Assembly (NCBI GenBank): GCA_036365145.1
Contig: JAEOAD010000015.1
Span: 37,215,501 to 37,279,500, forward strand
Length of the DNA stretch: 64,000 bases
Direction: 5' to 3'
From: Orientallactaga sibirica
Lineage: Eukaryota > Chordata > Mammalia > Rodentia > Dipodidae
Shown: one piece after another, positions 35,119-47,060 of the stretch
Numbering within the stretch: the stretch's first letter is position 1
Layout: every line of letters starts with the position of its first letter
Position numbers and translations under genes: made by a program
Notes under the pieces: generated by a model
Told to the model about the DNA's origin: nothing
What the model saw: only the letters and a program-made list of their open reading frames with translations
The model's database searches: none

Positions 35119-35430
35119 GTATCTCTTCTCTCTATCTTTTGGTCAGATTTGCTAAGATTTTATCAATCTTATTTATCCTTTCAAAGAACCAGCTCTTTGT
35201 TTCATTGATTCTTTGGAATCTTTTTTGTTTCTATTTCATTAATTTCTGGCCTAATCTTTATTATTTCTTCCTGTCTTACTGATTTTTGGTTTGCCTTGTT
35301 CTTCTTTTTTCAAGGCCTTAAGGTGGAGCATTAAGTTGTTTATTGCAGCCTTTCTAATTTCTTAACATAGGCACTTAAAGCTATAAATTTTCCTCTTAGG
35401 ACTGGCTTCATTGTGTTTTGGTATGTTGTT

Positions 35431-37219
35431 TTGAAATCTATAGGCCTGTGTCCGTGATGAACTTAGATGCAAAGATCATGAAAAAAATTCTTGCAAACTG
35501 AATTCAACACATCAAAAGCATTATCCACCTTGATTAAATAGGCTTCCTCCCAGGGATTCAGGGATGGTTCAAGATACAGAAATGGGTCAAAGTAATACAC
35601 CACAGAAATAAACTTAACCATAAGAACCACATGATAACCTTAATTGATGCAGAGAAGGGCTGTGACAACATACAGCACCACTTCATAATAAAAATGCTAA
35701 AAAGAATAGACATGGAGGGTTTATATCTCAATACAGTAAAAGCTATATAGAAAGCACCTAAAGCCCAAATAATACTCAATAAGGAAGGATTGTAGGAGTT
35801 CCCACTGAGATCAGGAAACAGATGGGGAGCTCACTCTCACCACTGCTCTTCAACATGCTAGTAGAAGGACTAGCCCAAGCAATTAAGACAGGAGAAAGAA
35901 ATAAAAGGTATTCAAACTGGAAAAAAGAAGTCAAGTTATCCCTGTTTGAAAATGACATGATCTGGTACATAAGTGACCCATAAGTCTCCATCTCTAAGCT
36001 TCTAAAGGTGATTATTTCCTTCACTAAAGTGACAGGATACAAATTCAATGCACAAAAATCAGTAGCTTTTCTTTATTCAAAGAACTAATATACAGACAAA
36101 GAAATCAGTGAGGCTGACCCATTTTCAATAGCAACAAAAAATTAAATACTTTGGAATAACATTAATTAAGGAAATGAAAGACCTATATAATGAAGACAAA
36201 CAAACCAAAAAAAAAGACTCAAGAAAGAAATACAGGAGGATTTGAGAAGATGGAAAGACCTCCCATGCTCCTGGATAGGTAGAATTAATATTGTGAAAAT
36301 GGCAGTTCTATCAAAACAATATACAGATTTAACACAATATGAGTAAAAATACCAGCATCATTCTTCATAGAGGTTGAAAAAATGATATCAAAATTCATTT
36401 GGAATGGCAGCAGTCCTTGGACAACCAAACATATCGTAACCAAAATTAACCAAAAATAAACACTTCTGGACATATCACCATACCTGATAAAGCTATATCA
36501 CAAAGCCATAAGTAACAAAAACAGCATGGTACTATATTAAAAACAAAACATAGACCAATGGAACAGACCCAGACCTGAGGCCAAATAACTGTAGCTACTT
36601 GATCTTTGACAAAGGTGCCAATACTCTATAGACTGGATAAAAGACAGCATGTTCAACAAATGATGTTGGACAAATTGGACGACCATATGTAGAAAAGTGA
36701 AATTAGACCCACTCATCTCTCCATACACAAATATCACATACAAATGGATTAAAGACCTCAACATAAGACTTGAAACTCTTCAACTACCTCAAGAAAAAAT
36801 AGGAGGCATATTCCACGTATAGGACTGGAAAAAGACTTCCTGAACAAAACCCTAGTGGCCCAGGAAATTAAACAAACACTCAACCAATGGCATTTCATAG
36901 AGCTAAAAAGCTTTATGTACAGAAAAACATAACATAAGCAGAGCCAATAGATTACCCACTGACTGGGAGAAAATCTTCACCAGCTATACCACTGACAGAA
37001 ACATAATATCTAGAAACTACAAAGAACTCAAAAAAAAAATAACTAAACAATAAAAAAATTAAACAACTGAGCTGGAAAGAAAGATGGCTTAGCAGTTAAG
37101 GCTCTGGCCTGCAAAGCCAAAGGACCTCAGTTTGATTCCCCAGGACCCACATAAGCCAGATGTACAAGGAGGCACATGCATCTGAAGTTCGTTTGCAATG
37201 GCTGGAATCCCTGGTGTGC

Positions 37220-37257
<38 letters not shown>

Positions 37258-37960
37258 CTCTCTCTCTCTGTCTCTCTCTGCCTCATTCCCTCTCTCAGGT
37301 AAATAAGTAAAAATACAATAAAATAAATCAAACAACTCAATCCAAAAGTGGGGCAGAGAACTTAATAGGGTATTCTCAGAGGAAGAATTACAAATGGGTA
37401 ACACACGTAGGAAAATGTTCAACATCCCTAACCATTAGGGAAATGCAAATTAAAACAATTATGAGATTCTACCTCACTCCAGTAAGTCTAACAAACATTA
37501 AAAAGTCAAATGAAAATAAATGTTGGTGAGGATGTGGCAAAATAGGAACCCTTATTCACTGATGGTGGGAATTTATGCTGGTACAACCACTATACAAATC
37601 AATATGGAGACTCCTGAAAAGGATGAATATAGAGTTACCAACAGACCCTGTTATTCCCTTACTTGGAATTTATCCTAAAAGCTCCACACCTTAGTTTAGA
37701 GATATTTGCTCAACCATGTTTATAGCTGCTCAATTCATAATAGCTAATAACTGGAATCAACACAGGCGCTCATCATTGGACAAATGGATAACAAAGATGC
37801 TGTGTATCTATACCATGGAATTCTACTCAGCAGGAAGAAAAGATGACACAATAAAAGTTGTAGAAAATGGTTGAACTTGGAACAGATCGTACTAAGCAAA
37901 CTCACATAATCACAGAAAGACAATCACTGTGTGCTCTCTCTCATCTGCAGTTTCTAACGT
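35431..37960 (+). pseudogene. L1 ORF2 pseudogene, RT to C-terminus, heavily decayed
   Basis: Plus-strand remnants in order: RT palm near 35,600-35,660 (HMITLIDAEKGCDNIQHHF), later 'TNSMHKNQ', and the C-terminal blocks near 36,850-37,000 and 37,780-37,860. Stops occur every few tens of codons. The opposing frames (35,558-36,764 minus) are antisense shadows. Confidence 0.85.
37070..37329 (+). mobile_element. tRNA-derived SINE, type 1, long CT tract
   Basis: Head near 37,072, B-box region 'ggacctcagtttgattcccc', a CT tract at 37,227-37,285 and an A-rich tail. aaacaact flanks it at 37,062-37,069 and 37,330-37,337. Confidence 0.9.
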
Positions 37961-39361
37961 GGATCAGCCCAAGTTGCTGACATACCTGAACAGCATCTCA
38001 AGGCTTTTACAATAGAGAGGGTAGCACTTGGGGGAAGGAAAAGGGTTGAGGGTGGACACAAAACTGAACCCAAATTGAACTGATACCATAGAATCTTATA
38101 CCCTGGAAGTTAGACTAAAAGATTGAACCCTCAACAGATCCTTAGGGGGAGCACCTGAATCAAAGGCCCATGTAGATGAGATGAAGCCCACCCTTAACTT
38201 TTTCTTCTCTTTTTTTCCTGTCTTTTTTTTTTTTTTCTTTTCCCCTGGTGCTGGCCTGTAATTCCTGGTACCAGAATGTAGTTAACATCCACAATGAGCT
38301 GTTGATCCAAGAGACCTACAAGGTCTCCCAAAACAAACAAGACAGACTTCTGTTATAGCACTTGATTACCCACCAGAGGTTAATGGTAAAACCCTACTGC
38401 TGAAGACACTATACTCTGCCAGCATGGTCCATGGAGAGACCTGTTTAGAGTCCAGAAGAGAGCCAGTCCCCAGACACCTCATCTAGTGCTGGAAAGCACT
38501 ACATAAGATACTGGGGGAAAGTGGCCAACATCTGTCAGAGCAACTCAAAGTCTAAGCTACTCAGTAGTAAACAACCTGACATGATGCTCACCCATGCCCA
38601 ATAGTGGCACACAGCTATAGTGGGTAACCAACTGCTCTTGGATTGGCTAATGGATCTGCTCAGCGGAAAGGAAACTATATCTGGAATCATTTCCAGATAA
38701 TGATTTTGCTTTCCAATGTCAAGTTCCCACTAATCTTGGGCTATAAGAGGGTCTAGACCCTTTAAGTTCTCCCTAAATTAATAATGGTTATCCCATTTAA
38801 GTGGTGCTGACTTCACTCTCCATTGGAGATTCTCCTTTTCTTTTTCAGATGGTAGTGGGACTGGAGGAGATACATGACCCAGCACACTTCACCCTGGCCC
38901 CAGCTGAAACCTCAGAGGAATTGGGGAAATGAGCATGAGTGCTACTTTCTCAGTGAACCTGATACCAGCACAATGGTGAAGGATATAGGCACTGAGCATA
39001 CTCAGCACTTACCAAAGCAGAGATCCAGAGCCCATCATTGAAGTAGTCTTAAAATGTACCCAACATGCCTAGGGAATTTTGCAGAAGAGGGGGCTGAAAG
39101 ATTGTTAGAGCCACAATTTGGGACATTATGCACAGAAAAATTGCCTCTCCTCCATAACTGACTGCTGTCCCCACAATGCATGACCCACAATCCCCATGGA
39201 ATTGACCTACATCCCCAATGATAAGGGCCTCTTCAGAAAAGGGGTAGAGATGAGGGAAACGATGGCACCAAAATGTGTTGTTTACATACTAAGTATGTCC
39301 ATATCTAATAGAAATAAAATTTAAAAAATAAATTTAAAATGGGGTTTTACTTGTTAAAAAA

Positions 39362-39460
39362 TATCTTTTTTATTTTTATTTTTGAGGCAGGGGTTTACTC
39401 CATAGACTAAGCTTACCTCAAACTCATGGTGATTCTTTAGGTTTCTATAACCATCCATTC
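39362..39460 (-). repeat. B1 fragment, degenerate
   Basis: Antisense B1-like blocks: 'tttgaggcaggggtttactc' and 'cctcaaactcatggtgattc'. Only the right half is present. Confidence 0.5.
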
Positions 39461-39721
39461 ATGCTTAGAGAACTTTGGATGGATTCCAGTGTCTGTCTCT
39501 TCAGTAGAAAGTCAACATCTCTGCTTTCACTGCTGTTGAGTTTCTCATTATCCCTGGTTTGTTCTCCTGCTTATCCATACTCTTATAAATAGGTGTTCAT
39601 ACAAAGCTGTTTATCTTTGTGTATGCTTTCTGTTCTCTGAAAGACCTGAAGGATGTGCCAGACTAGGTTTTGATGTGACTGAGATCTGTCTTTGTATTGC
39701 CACCAAAAAAAAAAAAAAAAA
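39461..39721. other. Unassigned stretch ending in an A run
   Basis: An A17 run at 39,705-39,721 ends an otherwise unassigned 240-base stretch. It could be a short retroposed sequence, but no parent, signal or duplication was seen. Confidence 0.35.
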
Positions 39722-39992
39722 TGCCTTAGACTTGGTAAGTGATGAATAATAGAAACTGGTTGATCACAGTTCTGGAGGCTGGAAATCTATGTCATTTGAT
39801 GAGTGCCTGTTTATTAGAAACATTAAGTTACTATAGCCTCAAATGGCAAAAGGGCAAAAGACTCCCTCAAGCCTTTTCTGTAAGGATTAATCCCATTTAT
39901 GAAGGCAGGCACCAATTCCTAATATCATTGTGTTAGGAATTAGATTTAACATGAGGCTGTTAAAGGGATACACACATTCAGACCATGGCAGT
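39722..39992 (-). mobile_element. MLT1-like ancient LTR
   Basis: Antisense MLT1 blocks: 'atcacagttctggaggctgg', 'ttaatcccatttatgaaggc', 'ccaattcctaatatcattg' and 'cacacattcagaccatggca'. It is old, without a clear duplication. Confidence 0.7.
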
Positions 39993-40039
39993 GTTGTTTG
40001 GCGTCAATCCTGTTCTTTCTTTAGTAGCCAGCTTGAGTT

Positions 40040-40119
40040 AGTTACAGAATATGTGTTTTGGAATGTAAAAACTCTGAATGTGAATAAAAATTCTAACATT
40101 TCTTACCTATGTTATTTTG

Positions 40120-40159
<40 letters not shown>

Positions 40160-40285
40160 TACAGTTGTCTTATTTATGAAATGGGTAAATTATAACCTAC
40201 TGCAAAGTTATTATAGCTATTAGATTATGATATTTAAGTTCTTGAAACTAAATAGGGTCTCAATAATTGTTATTATTTTTTTCTT
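40040..40285 (+). repeat. MIR-like relic with (AT)n inside
   Basis: MIR-like text before ('ttcttacctatgttatttt') and after ('tgtcttatttatgaaatggg') an (AT)n run at 40,125-40,156. The microsatellite grew inside the old SINE. Confidence 0.5.
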
Positions 40286-40359
40286 TTTCCTCTGAGCATC
40301 TATTTTGTTTTCCTTATTATTTCCATGAATTTGCTTGCATGTTGTATTAATCTATTTTT

Positions 40360-40655
40360 TGTGGGAGTGTGTTTGCATGTACATATGTGTGTGAGTACAT
40401 ATGTATCAGATTTCTTTCTTAATCACTCTTCAACTTAATTTCTGAGACAGGGACTCTCAGTGAACTTAGAGTTCATCAATTCTGCTAGACTAGCTGCCCA
40501 GTGAGCCCCAGTTTTACTTGTGTTTCTGCATCTTCACTGATGGGATTACAGATATCCATCTCCATACCCAGCTTTTAGGTGGGTGCTGAGGATCCAACTA
40601 TGCTCTCATATTTGTGTGCTTAGCACTTTACCAATTGAACCATTTCCCCAACCCC
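40360..40655 (-). repeat. B3-like old rodent SINE
   Basis: Antisense blocks: 'tctgagacagggactctcag', 'ctagactagctgcccagtga', 'gatgggattacagatatcca', 'taggtgggtgctgaggatcc' and 'ttagcactttaccaattgaa', with 'ccatttccccaacccc' at the end. Confidence 0.75.
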
Positions 40656-40789
40656 TGAACTGTTTTCTAGTTTTGCTTTTCTCTTAAGTTTTGGGGACAA
40701 TGGGTCATAGAGAAATAATTACAATAATAAAGATTTGTGTTTTATAGAATCGGTATTTTCTTAACTGTTACTTTTATTCTTAATACTTG

Positions 40790-40940
40790 TACTATACAAA
40801 GGAAGAAATTTTCATTTCTCTCAGTTTTCATATGAGGTAAGTGAGACTCAAAGAAATTAAATTAGTTGCCTAATATCATAGGGCTAAATAGTTGTGATCT
40901 ATGACTCAAACATAGGTCACTAGATTTGAGTCTTCATGTT
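40790..40940 (-). repeat. MIR-like ancient SINE relic
   Basis: Antisense MIR core: 'tttcatatgaggtaagtgag', 'actcaaagaaattaaattag' and 'ttgcctaatatcatagggct'. Confidence 0.6.
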
Positions 40941-41005
40941 TTTCTGTATATAATAATAGCTTTTTTCCCTTGTCTTGAGTGCCTTTCCTTTGTGTTAATT
41001 AGATA

Positions 41006-41009
<4 letters not shown>

Positions 41010-41047
<38 letters not shown>
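41010..41047. repeat. (AT)n microsatellite
   Basis: About 19 AT units, then an imperfect AT-rich continuation to about 41,075. Confidence 0.95.
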
Positions 41048-41053
<6 letters not shown>

Positions 41054-41075
41054 GCATATATATGCAATATATCAT

Positions 41076-43084
41076 ATTGAAGATTTTCAATAAATTGAAA
41101 TAAATATATCTGAAAGCTATTTTTACTATTATTTTATTATTAGTAGAGCTTAAAAGAAGATTTCATTTGTTGTGTGTTCTTCAGGCTACTACATATATTT
41201 AGTGATGACCAAAATAATTACCAGATTGGGGTTTTGGTCAGACCATTGTCAAGAAGATGTCAAAAGGCACAAAATATTAGAGCTGCCTACTGTGAAAAAT
41301 CTCTCTTGTTCTTTCTGTTTGACTTCCTTTCTGACCCACAATCCTTTCTGCTTGGGTACTGCCACTGACTGGGTATTTTAAGGCAATTTGTTGGATTAAA
41401 CCTTTCAGTGTGCCACATCAGACTAAGACCTAGATGGGTCTAGTAATAATGCAATCTTTCTCCCATGGAGGCTGAGATTTACCTAACAATATCTCCAGGC
41501 TCTATAGGTTCCTTTTGTGAAAAATACAAAATACTGTAGGCTTAGCATGAATGAAGATCCTCTGGTGCCAGTACTTTATAATTCACTTATTTTATTGACA
41601 TAAAAACCTGAAAATAGGATAGGGAAAGGTATAGTAAAGAGTATATTTTTTAAATTTCATTATTTAAGAAATATTGGCAGTACATTAGAGTAGATAACCC
41701 CCTCTAAACTCTGGGTCCTTTACACATGTTGTTTCTCCCCTTTCCTTCCTCTTCCTAGAGAATTCCTTACTCTATATTTCTTTTGACACCTTCATTACAC
41801 TGAGATTCCTGTGGAAGTAGAGATGTCTTTCTCATCTTTTTATCTGCCCCAATAATACTGAATGTGGCACATTCCAAGTCATTTAACAAATTTATATTGC
41901 TTCCCATATGTTTTATCACATTTAAGATAATCTCATTTCTCCTATGTATTCAATTACAGACGTTTCTGACTTCTAAAAGACTGTTCTAGAAAGATTGCTA
42001 AGCTTGTCTCTAAGATTCAAGTAAAAAGCAATCAAATATCATAGTAAATTCTTGGTATGCCAAGGGAGTCTATAAAAGAGAAATGTTGCCTGGACTGAAG
42101 AACTTAAGCCAAATGGATTATGAATGTCAACAGACTTTCCATGGTGCCAGGCATGCCTGTAACCTTAGGATTGAGAGACGCTCAGATGGTCTTCCCCTTG
42201 TTAGAATCATAGTCTTGCTGTATACTAAAGACATACCAACAAGTAGACTACATTTAAGGTAGACCATAATTCAGTCTGAAAGATGTGTTAGAGTTGCAGG
42301 AGCAAAACTGATTAATAGAACCCGAAAGGCCACGCTTCCTGGAGGAAATCCAACAAATCTTTAAAGGATATATGGGAGACCAAAGACAGAAAACTCCAAA
42401 TGAAGAGCTTGTAGGGTACCTGTAGGGAAGTATTTATTAACATGCTCTTTTTGAGATCTGAGTGGTGATCTAACTATTTGGAACAAATAAATCACTTGAG
42501 AAATAGTAGAAAATAAAACTGTATAAAAAAATCAGTGGCCAAATCAGACTGAAGAGTTTGAGTTTATCATAAATTGTAGCCTTTGGAAAATAAACAGATA
42601 GATTATCAAGATAAATCTGGATTGTGGGTGTTATACTGTTTGGGAGAAGGTGGGGCAGTCAAATAGTGGGAGGGTTGTAATTCTTGGGCCTCTCTCAAAT
42701 GTGTAATTTCTGTTAAGGGAAAGTGAAGAACTGGTATGTTAGAAGTACATATTCATATTCACTTCTTTGTTACCCCAGCACCATAGCAAAAATTTGAATT
42801 GAGTATGACATTTGTGTAAATGAGCAGGCTAAGGATTTTTTTTTTTTTTTAACTTACAGGTATTTGGTAGGAAAGCTGAGTGCAACTATAAAATAGATTG
42901 GAAGGGCTAGAGACCATATATATCATAGACCTATACCAAGTTAGCTTTACCTACATGTTGCCAGGAATGTAATAAGTAAGTATAGTTAAATCTCATTAAG
43001 TGAAAAGATGTAGAATTATAATTAAAGCTTTTGGGGAAAGCAGGTTATCAGGGTTCTTGGATTGGGAAACACCTATTCAGAATC
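41076..43084. other. 2-kb interval, little recognised
   Basis: No gene. 41,690-41,905 may be an L2 relic ('tttccttcctcttcctagag', 'acactgagattcctgtgga'). There is a T run at about 42,837-42,851. The plus frames at 41,172-41,381 overlap in two phases and show no known motif. Confidence 0.4.
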
Positions 43085-43200
43085 TTGAGTCATGTTCTTA
43101 TTTTTTTATATAATCTTAAATATGTTACTTCACCCCTCTGGACTTTACTCCTGATACAGTGTTAATAATACTTAACTGAAAAGCCCAATATAAGATTTAA
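43085..43200 (+). repeat. MIR-like ancient SINE relic
   Basis: 'tgttacttcacccctctgga' and 'ctttactcctgatacagtgt' fit the MIR core followed by its 'aataatactta' block. Confidence 0.5.
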
Positions 43201-44589
43201 ATGCACTTATTTGTAAAGAATATGACGTTCAAAGGTTTGTTCCCCTCAGCATCATGGGGAACAAAGACAACCAGGACGTCTGGTCTAAGGAAGTCTTCAA
43301 GGACTGAAGCAGCTTCAGGCCACATCACTGTGATTGTTCTCATCAAGTGCTGCAACAAGTCTAAAACCTCATGTACACAAAACCCTGTAAATATAGATCA
43401 AAATAACCTCATTGACTGTCAAAAATAAGACTGCAGCAGCATTAAGGCATCCAGATGAAACACACCAGCATTTATCCATGGTGAAATCTATAAAGTGCTT
43501 TCGATTGCTCAGGGGATCTTTAGATATAGCATCATTTTCTCTATCTTATGGATGAGATGGCCACCTCTGCTATGAATTTTTCATGAATCTCCTGACCCAG
43601 CAGCTCTCGCCTGTGGAGAGAGTAATACAGTATTGATTTCAGAGTTAGGTTTCTGCCTTTTTCGCCACACCAGGATTTTTGTAGCCTAGAAACCTCAATC
43701 CCCTATTACTCATTAGAGACTAGGGCAACTTTTCTTAGATCTGGAATTCAGAAGGCAAATCAGTTAGCTGCTGGTGCCAAAGCCTTTACAGTAGAATTTT
43801 AACTGATCTCAATAATAAGAGTAGCTGCTACTAAAAACTTTTATAATTGTATCAGTAAAGGTGTGATTATAGAAATGCCGAGAAGACAATAGTCTTCTTT
43901 GTCTTTAACAATTAGAATGTTTTCCTAGGCATAGCTTTCTGAGTGAACCTATTAAAACACATTAGAGGCTTAAGAAAGAATAAAAATAAATTCAACAGGG
44001 AATTTCAGTTCATCTGGTGATATTTTTCTTCTGTATATTTTGGAATAGATGTCTAGGTGGTTATTATTTTAGTGACCCTTGGTCATATAAGAAAAATGAA
44101 AAGAGGGCATGCTATTGGTAGTTTTTATTTAAGCTGCTTTTAAGAAATAAAAAAAATCCATATCTTATATTCTGTGAAAACTCATCTTGGCATTGCCATA
44201 GTAACAAGACTTTTAAAAGGGAATTAACTGAAATTTAGCTGCATATCTTATTTCTTTGTGATTCATACTTAATAAAAATGCAAATGTCACACTAATACAT
44301 GTTTTACCTTAATGTTTTATACCACCATTTAGTCTAATTGATTTAATGTTTTCCTTAATTAAATTTTGTGCTTCTTTGAATGGTTTTCCCTTCCTCTCCC
44401 TCTCAATCCTTTTTTCTGTGGTCCCATCAAACTATACATTTCAGTAGGTGACATGCAATTTAGGAAAGTGTCACACAGGAGATCAATTATTCCAATCTAA
44501 GGACTCAACAAAACACTTTTAGAAAACTGCTTGTCTTTCTAGAAATTCTTTACTCTTGTGTAGTCTCTCACCATTTGGCTCTTTCTACC
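43201..44589. other. Unrecognised AT-rich interval
   Basis: The 75-codon plus frame at 43,201-43,428 has no recognised domain. Nothing else stands out. Confidence 0.4.
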
Positions 44590-44865
44590 AGATTCTGAGA
44601 CAGACCACCCTGGTATAGAAAGCCCTGTTAGGATTTTCTGGAATATAAGGAATGTCCCTAGCCTTGTGACATTGGGCAAGTCATTTAACCTTTTACATAT
44701 AAATTTTTATAGGTTATATAGATTCATTTAAAGGTATTAAATAGTACATTTAACATAGGACTTTTGTGAAGACTAAATAAAACAACATATATAAAGTACC
44801 TGGCATGGGACTTGACACAAGATATACTCAATAAATGTGTTATTACTTCTATTATAACAATAAGT
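44590..44865 (+). repeat. MIR relic, well recognisable
   Basis: 'cttgtgacattgggcaagtc' followed by 'atttaaccttttacatataa', then 'gaagactaaataaaacaac' and 'tacctggcatgggacttgac' with 'actcaataaatgtgttatta'. This is the full MIR order. Confidence 0.75.
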
Positions 44866-45151
44866 ATAACAAGTTAAAGTTTCATAGACATATCTGTTGG
44901 ATCTGAAAATCTTTCAGGAATAAAGATTAAAACTCCAAGGAGAATGTATTATCCATGAGAAGAGAAGGCGAATTTACTTTTTCAACTCAGAGGGTAAAAG
45001 AGAATTAGATAAGTATAGAGGTGAGCAAGAAAGAGAGAGATAATTTGGTAAGAGAGAGGCAGGCTTTATACTACCTGATATACCCCCCTTCTAGCATCTT
45101 GCTGACATTTTGTATTATTGGACAAACCCATAAAATGATTTGCATAAGTGG

Positions 45152-45303
45152 AATGTGTGTATGTGTGTGTGAGAGAGAGAGAAAGAGAGAGAGAGAGAGA
45201 AGTAGTAATGGAACTGAGTTTTACATTCTGCTTCATACAGACTAGATGCACCATGTGCTAACATAGCTGTCTTTGTGTGTGTGTATGTGTGTGTGTGTGT
45301 GTT
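45152..45303. repeat. (TG)n, (GA)n and second (TG)n microsatellites
   Basis: TG units at about 45,152-45,170, GA units to 45,203, and (TG)n again at 45,273-45,301. These give the Ser/Leu- and Thr/His-rich spurious frames here. Confidence 0.9.
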
Positions 45304-45585
45304 CATATGTGTATGTCAGAAAATAACCCTGGGTCTGGGTTTTGTTTCTCAGGTCACAGTAACCATATTTTGAGAACAGTATATCTCATTGTCCTAAGAC
45401 TCACAAATTAGTATATCTCTCCAGAGATCCTCAGGGATCTGTTTGTCTTTGCCTCCCCAGAACTAGGATTACAAAAGTATGCCAACATGGCTGGCTTTTT
45501 TTTAAAGTGTGGGTTTTGGGCATTGAACTCAGGTCCTCATACTTGTAAGGCAAAGACTTCACTGAGTGACCTCCCCAGCTGCTGA
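45304..45585 (-). repeat. B3-like old rodent SINE
   Basis: Antisense blocks: 'cctccccagaactaggatta', 'gggcattgaactcaggtcct', 'catacttgtaaggcaaagac' and 'gagtgacctccccagct'. Confidence 0.7.
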
Positions 45586-45837
45586 CACAGCCCTTGACAT
45601 GAGAGTGTGCTTAAGTATTTAAGTTCTTGAGAGTTCAGAGAAGTAGATATTTCTTGTTTGTTTTCATTTCCTCTAGAACATATTGGTTCATAAGGATCAG
45701 AATGAAATCTTTATTTCCTGTAGATATATCTTCCATGGACAGTTCGTCCCCAGTATCTTTTGCCTCTGTTCTCTTTTGTCTCACTGCTTCCAAACCAGAC
45801 TGCACTTTTCTTTTCTCGTTTTTAATACAGACATACT

Positions 45838-46806
45838 TAGTATGGATATATCATGTGTTGGTATCATCCTTTTGGGATGATACCGATACCATCTCTGCCC
45901 CCATTCCACTGGGCACCCTACTCAATGGGGTTGCTGGTGTTCCCCCTGGGGTTGTTGGTTATGTGTTGTGAGAGCAGCAATTAGATATTAGGTTGGAGGG
46001 GAATGCCTATGGTCATGACATCCAAACTTCTAGCTCTTACAATCTTTCTGTTCCCTCTTCCACAAAATTGCCTAAGCCATGGTGGGTGTGTTTTAAGTCT
46101 ACTTCAATAATAGGAACTGGAACCAACCCAGGTGGCCCATCATCGGATGAATGGATAACCAAGTTGTGGTAAACCTACACAATGAAATTCTACTCAGCAG
46201 TAAGAAAAAAATGATACAATGAAATTTGCAGGAGAATGGATGGACTTAGAATAGATCATACTCAGCGAACACACACAATCATGGAAAGACAAAGACCACA
46301 TGTTCTCACTCATCTGTGGTTCCTAACCTGGATCAGCTTGAGTTGGTGGCATACCTGATAGGCAATTTGAGGTCCATACAATAATAGATATAGAAGGGTT
46401 TGAGTGAAGGGGAAAGAGAGGGTGGGGTGGGAATAACATAAAACTAAACCCAAAAATGAACTGGTACCATAGAAACCTTTCTCCTTGAGGTAGAATAAAA
46501 GATTTATCCCTCAACAGGAGTATGGAGGAAGCACCTGAAAAGAAAAGGTTCTGGAGAAGCTGGGGATGAAGCCTAACCTTAAAATTTTTGTTTTTGGCTC
46601 TGGCCTATAATTTCCAGTACCAGAAATTGGTTGCTACCTACAGTGAGCTGTTGATTGGAGAGACTTGTGAGTTCCCCCAAAACAATACAAGCTTCTGTCA
46701 AAGCACTTAATTATCCTCCTGATGTAAAAGGTAAGACTCTATTGCTGAAGACACCATATGCTGCAGACACATAACATGGAGAGACCCAGGTGGAATCTGC
46801 AACAGG
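45838..46806 (-). mobile_element. L1 insertion with inverted 5' part (twin-priming structure)
   Basis: 45,838-46,095 is the L1 type-B 3' terminus in antisense ('cactgggcaccctactcaat', 'gtgttttaagtctacttcaa'). At 46,096 the sequence switches to sense L1: the ORF2 terminus ('tgaaattctactcagcagta'), then 3'UTR up to about 46,806. In L1 coordinates the inverted piece lies wholly upstream of the 3' piece. About 590 bases between them are missing, judged against the copy at 35.4-39.3 kb. This is the arrangement expected from twin-primed reverse transcription. Confidence 0.8.
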
Positions 46807-46839
46807 TTCCACTTTACCTCTAACTCAAGAAGTATTTGC

Positions 46840-47060
46840 TAAAGCAGGGTTTGGAAGACTTCTTTGTTATCACATACTAGCTCTGGTTCTTCCACTGACT
46901 AGCTACATGTTCTGAACCCAGTCATATTGATCATCTTTTGGATCCTGTAATTCCTAACTTAAAAATAGTGTAACAATTCTATTCATAACTATTTTCCTAA
47001 AGAGCTGAATAGTTAATATATATGATGCTTTCAGCATAAGGCTGGACCCTTGTTAGATAC
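46840..47060 (+). repeat. MIR-like ancient SINE relic
   Basis: 'ggttcttccactgactagct' then 'gatcctgtaattcctaactt' and 'aaaatagtgtaacaattct' follow MIR order. Confidence 0.55.

Larger units (their letters stand above)
29191..35430 (-). mobile_element. 5'-truncated L1, 3'UTR type A, split by an LTR element
   Basis: The T run at 29,191-29,202 is the antisense A-tail. The type-A 3'UTR continues to about 30,540 and ORF2 runs to about 35,430. The LTR element at 33,151-35,118 interrupts ORF2; removing it and one gtatc copy restores continuous L1. Homology ends in the endonuclease-RT linker, where a plus-strand L1 begins. Confidence 0.9.
35431..39330 (+). mobile_element. 5'-truncated L1, plus strand, 3'UTR type B
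   Basis: Begins within RT coding sequence (RPVSVMNLDAKIMKKILAN on the plus strand, with stops), runs through the ORF2 end near 37,900, then a long 3'UTR and the terminal 'aaataaaatttaaaaaataa' tail. A SINE sits at 37,070-37,329. It is more decayed than the minus-strand L1 it abuts head to head. Confidence 0.88.

Noticed and set aside
43201..43428. 75-codon frame starting MHLFVKNMTF
   Set aside because: No recognisable domain, no splice sites or promoter. Expected by chance in a window of this size.
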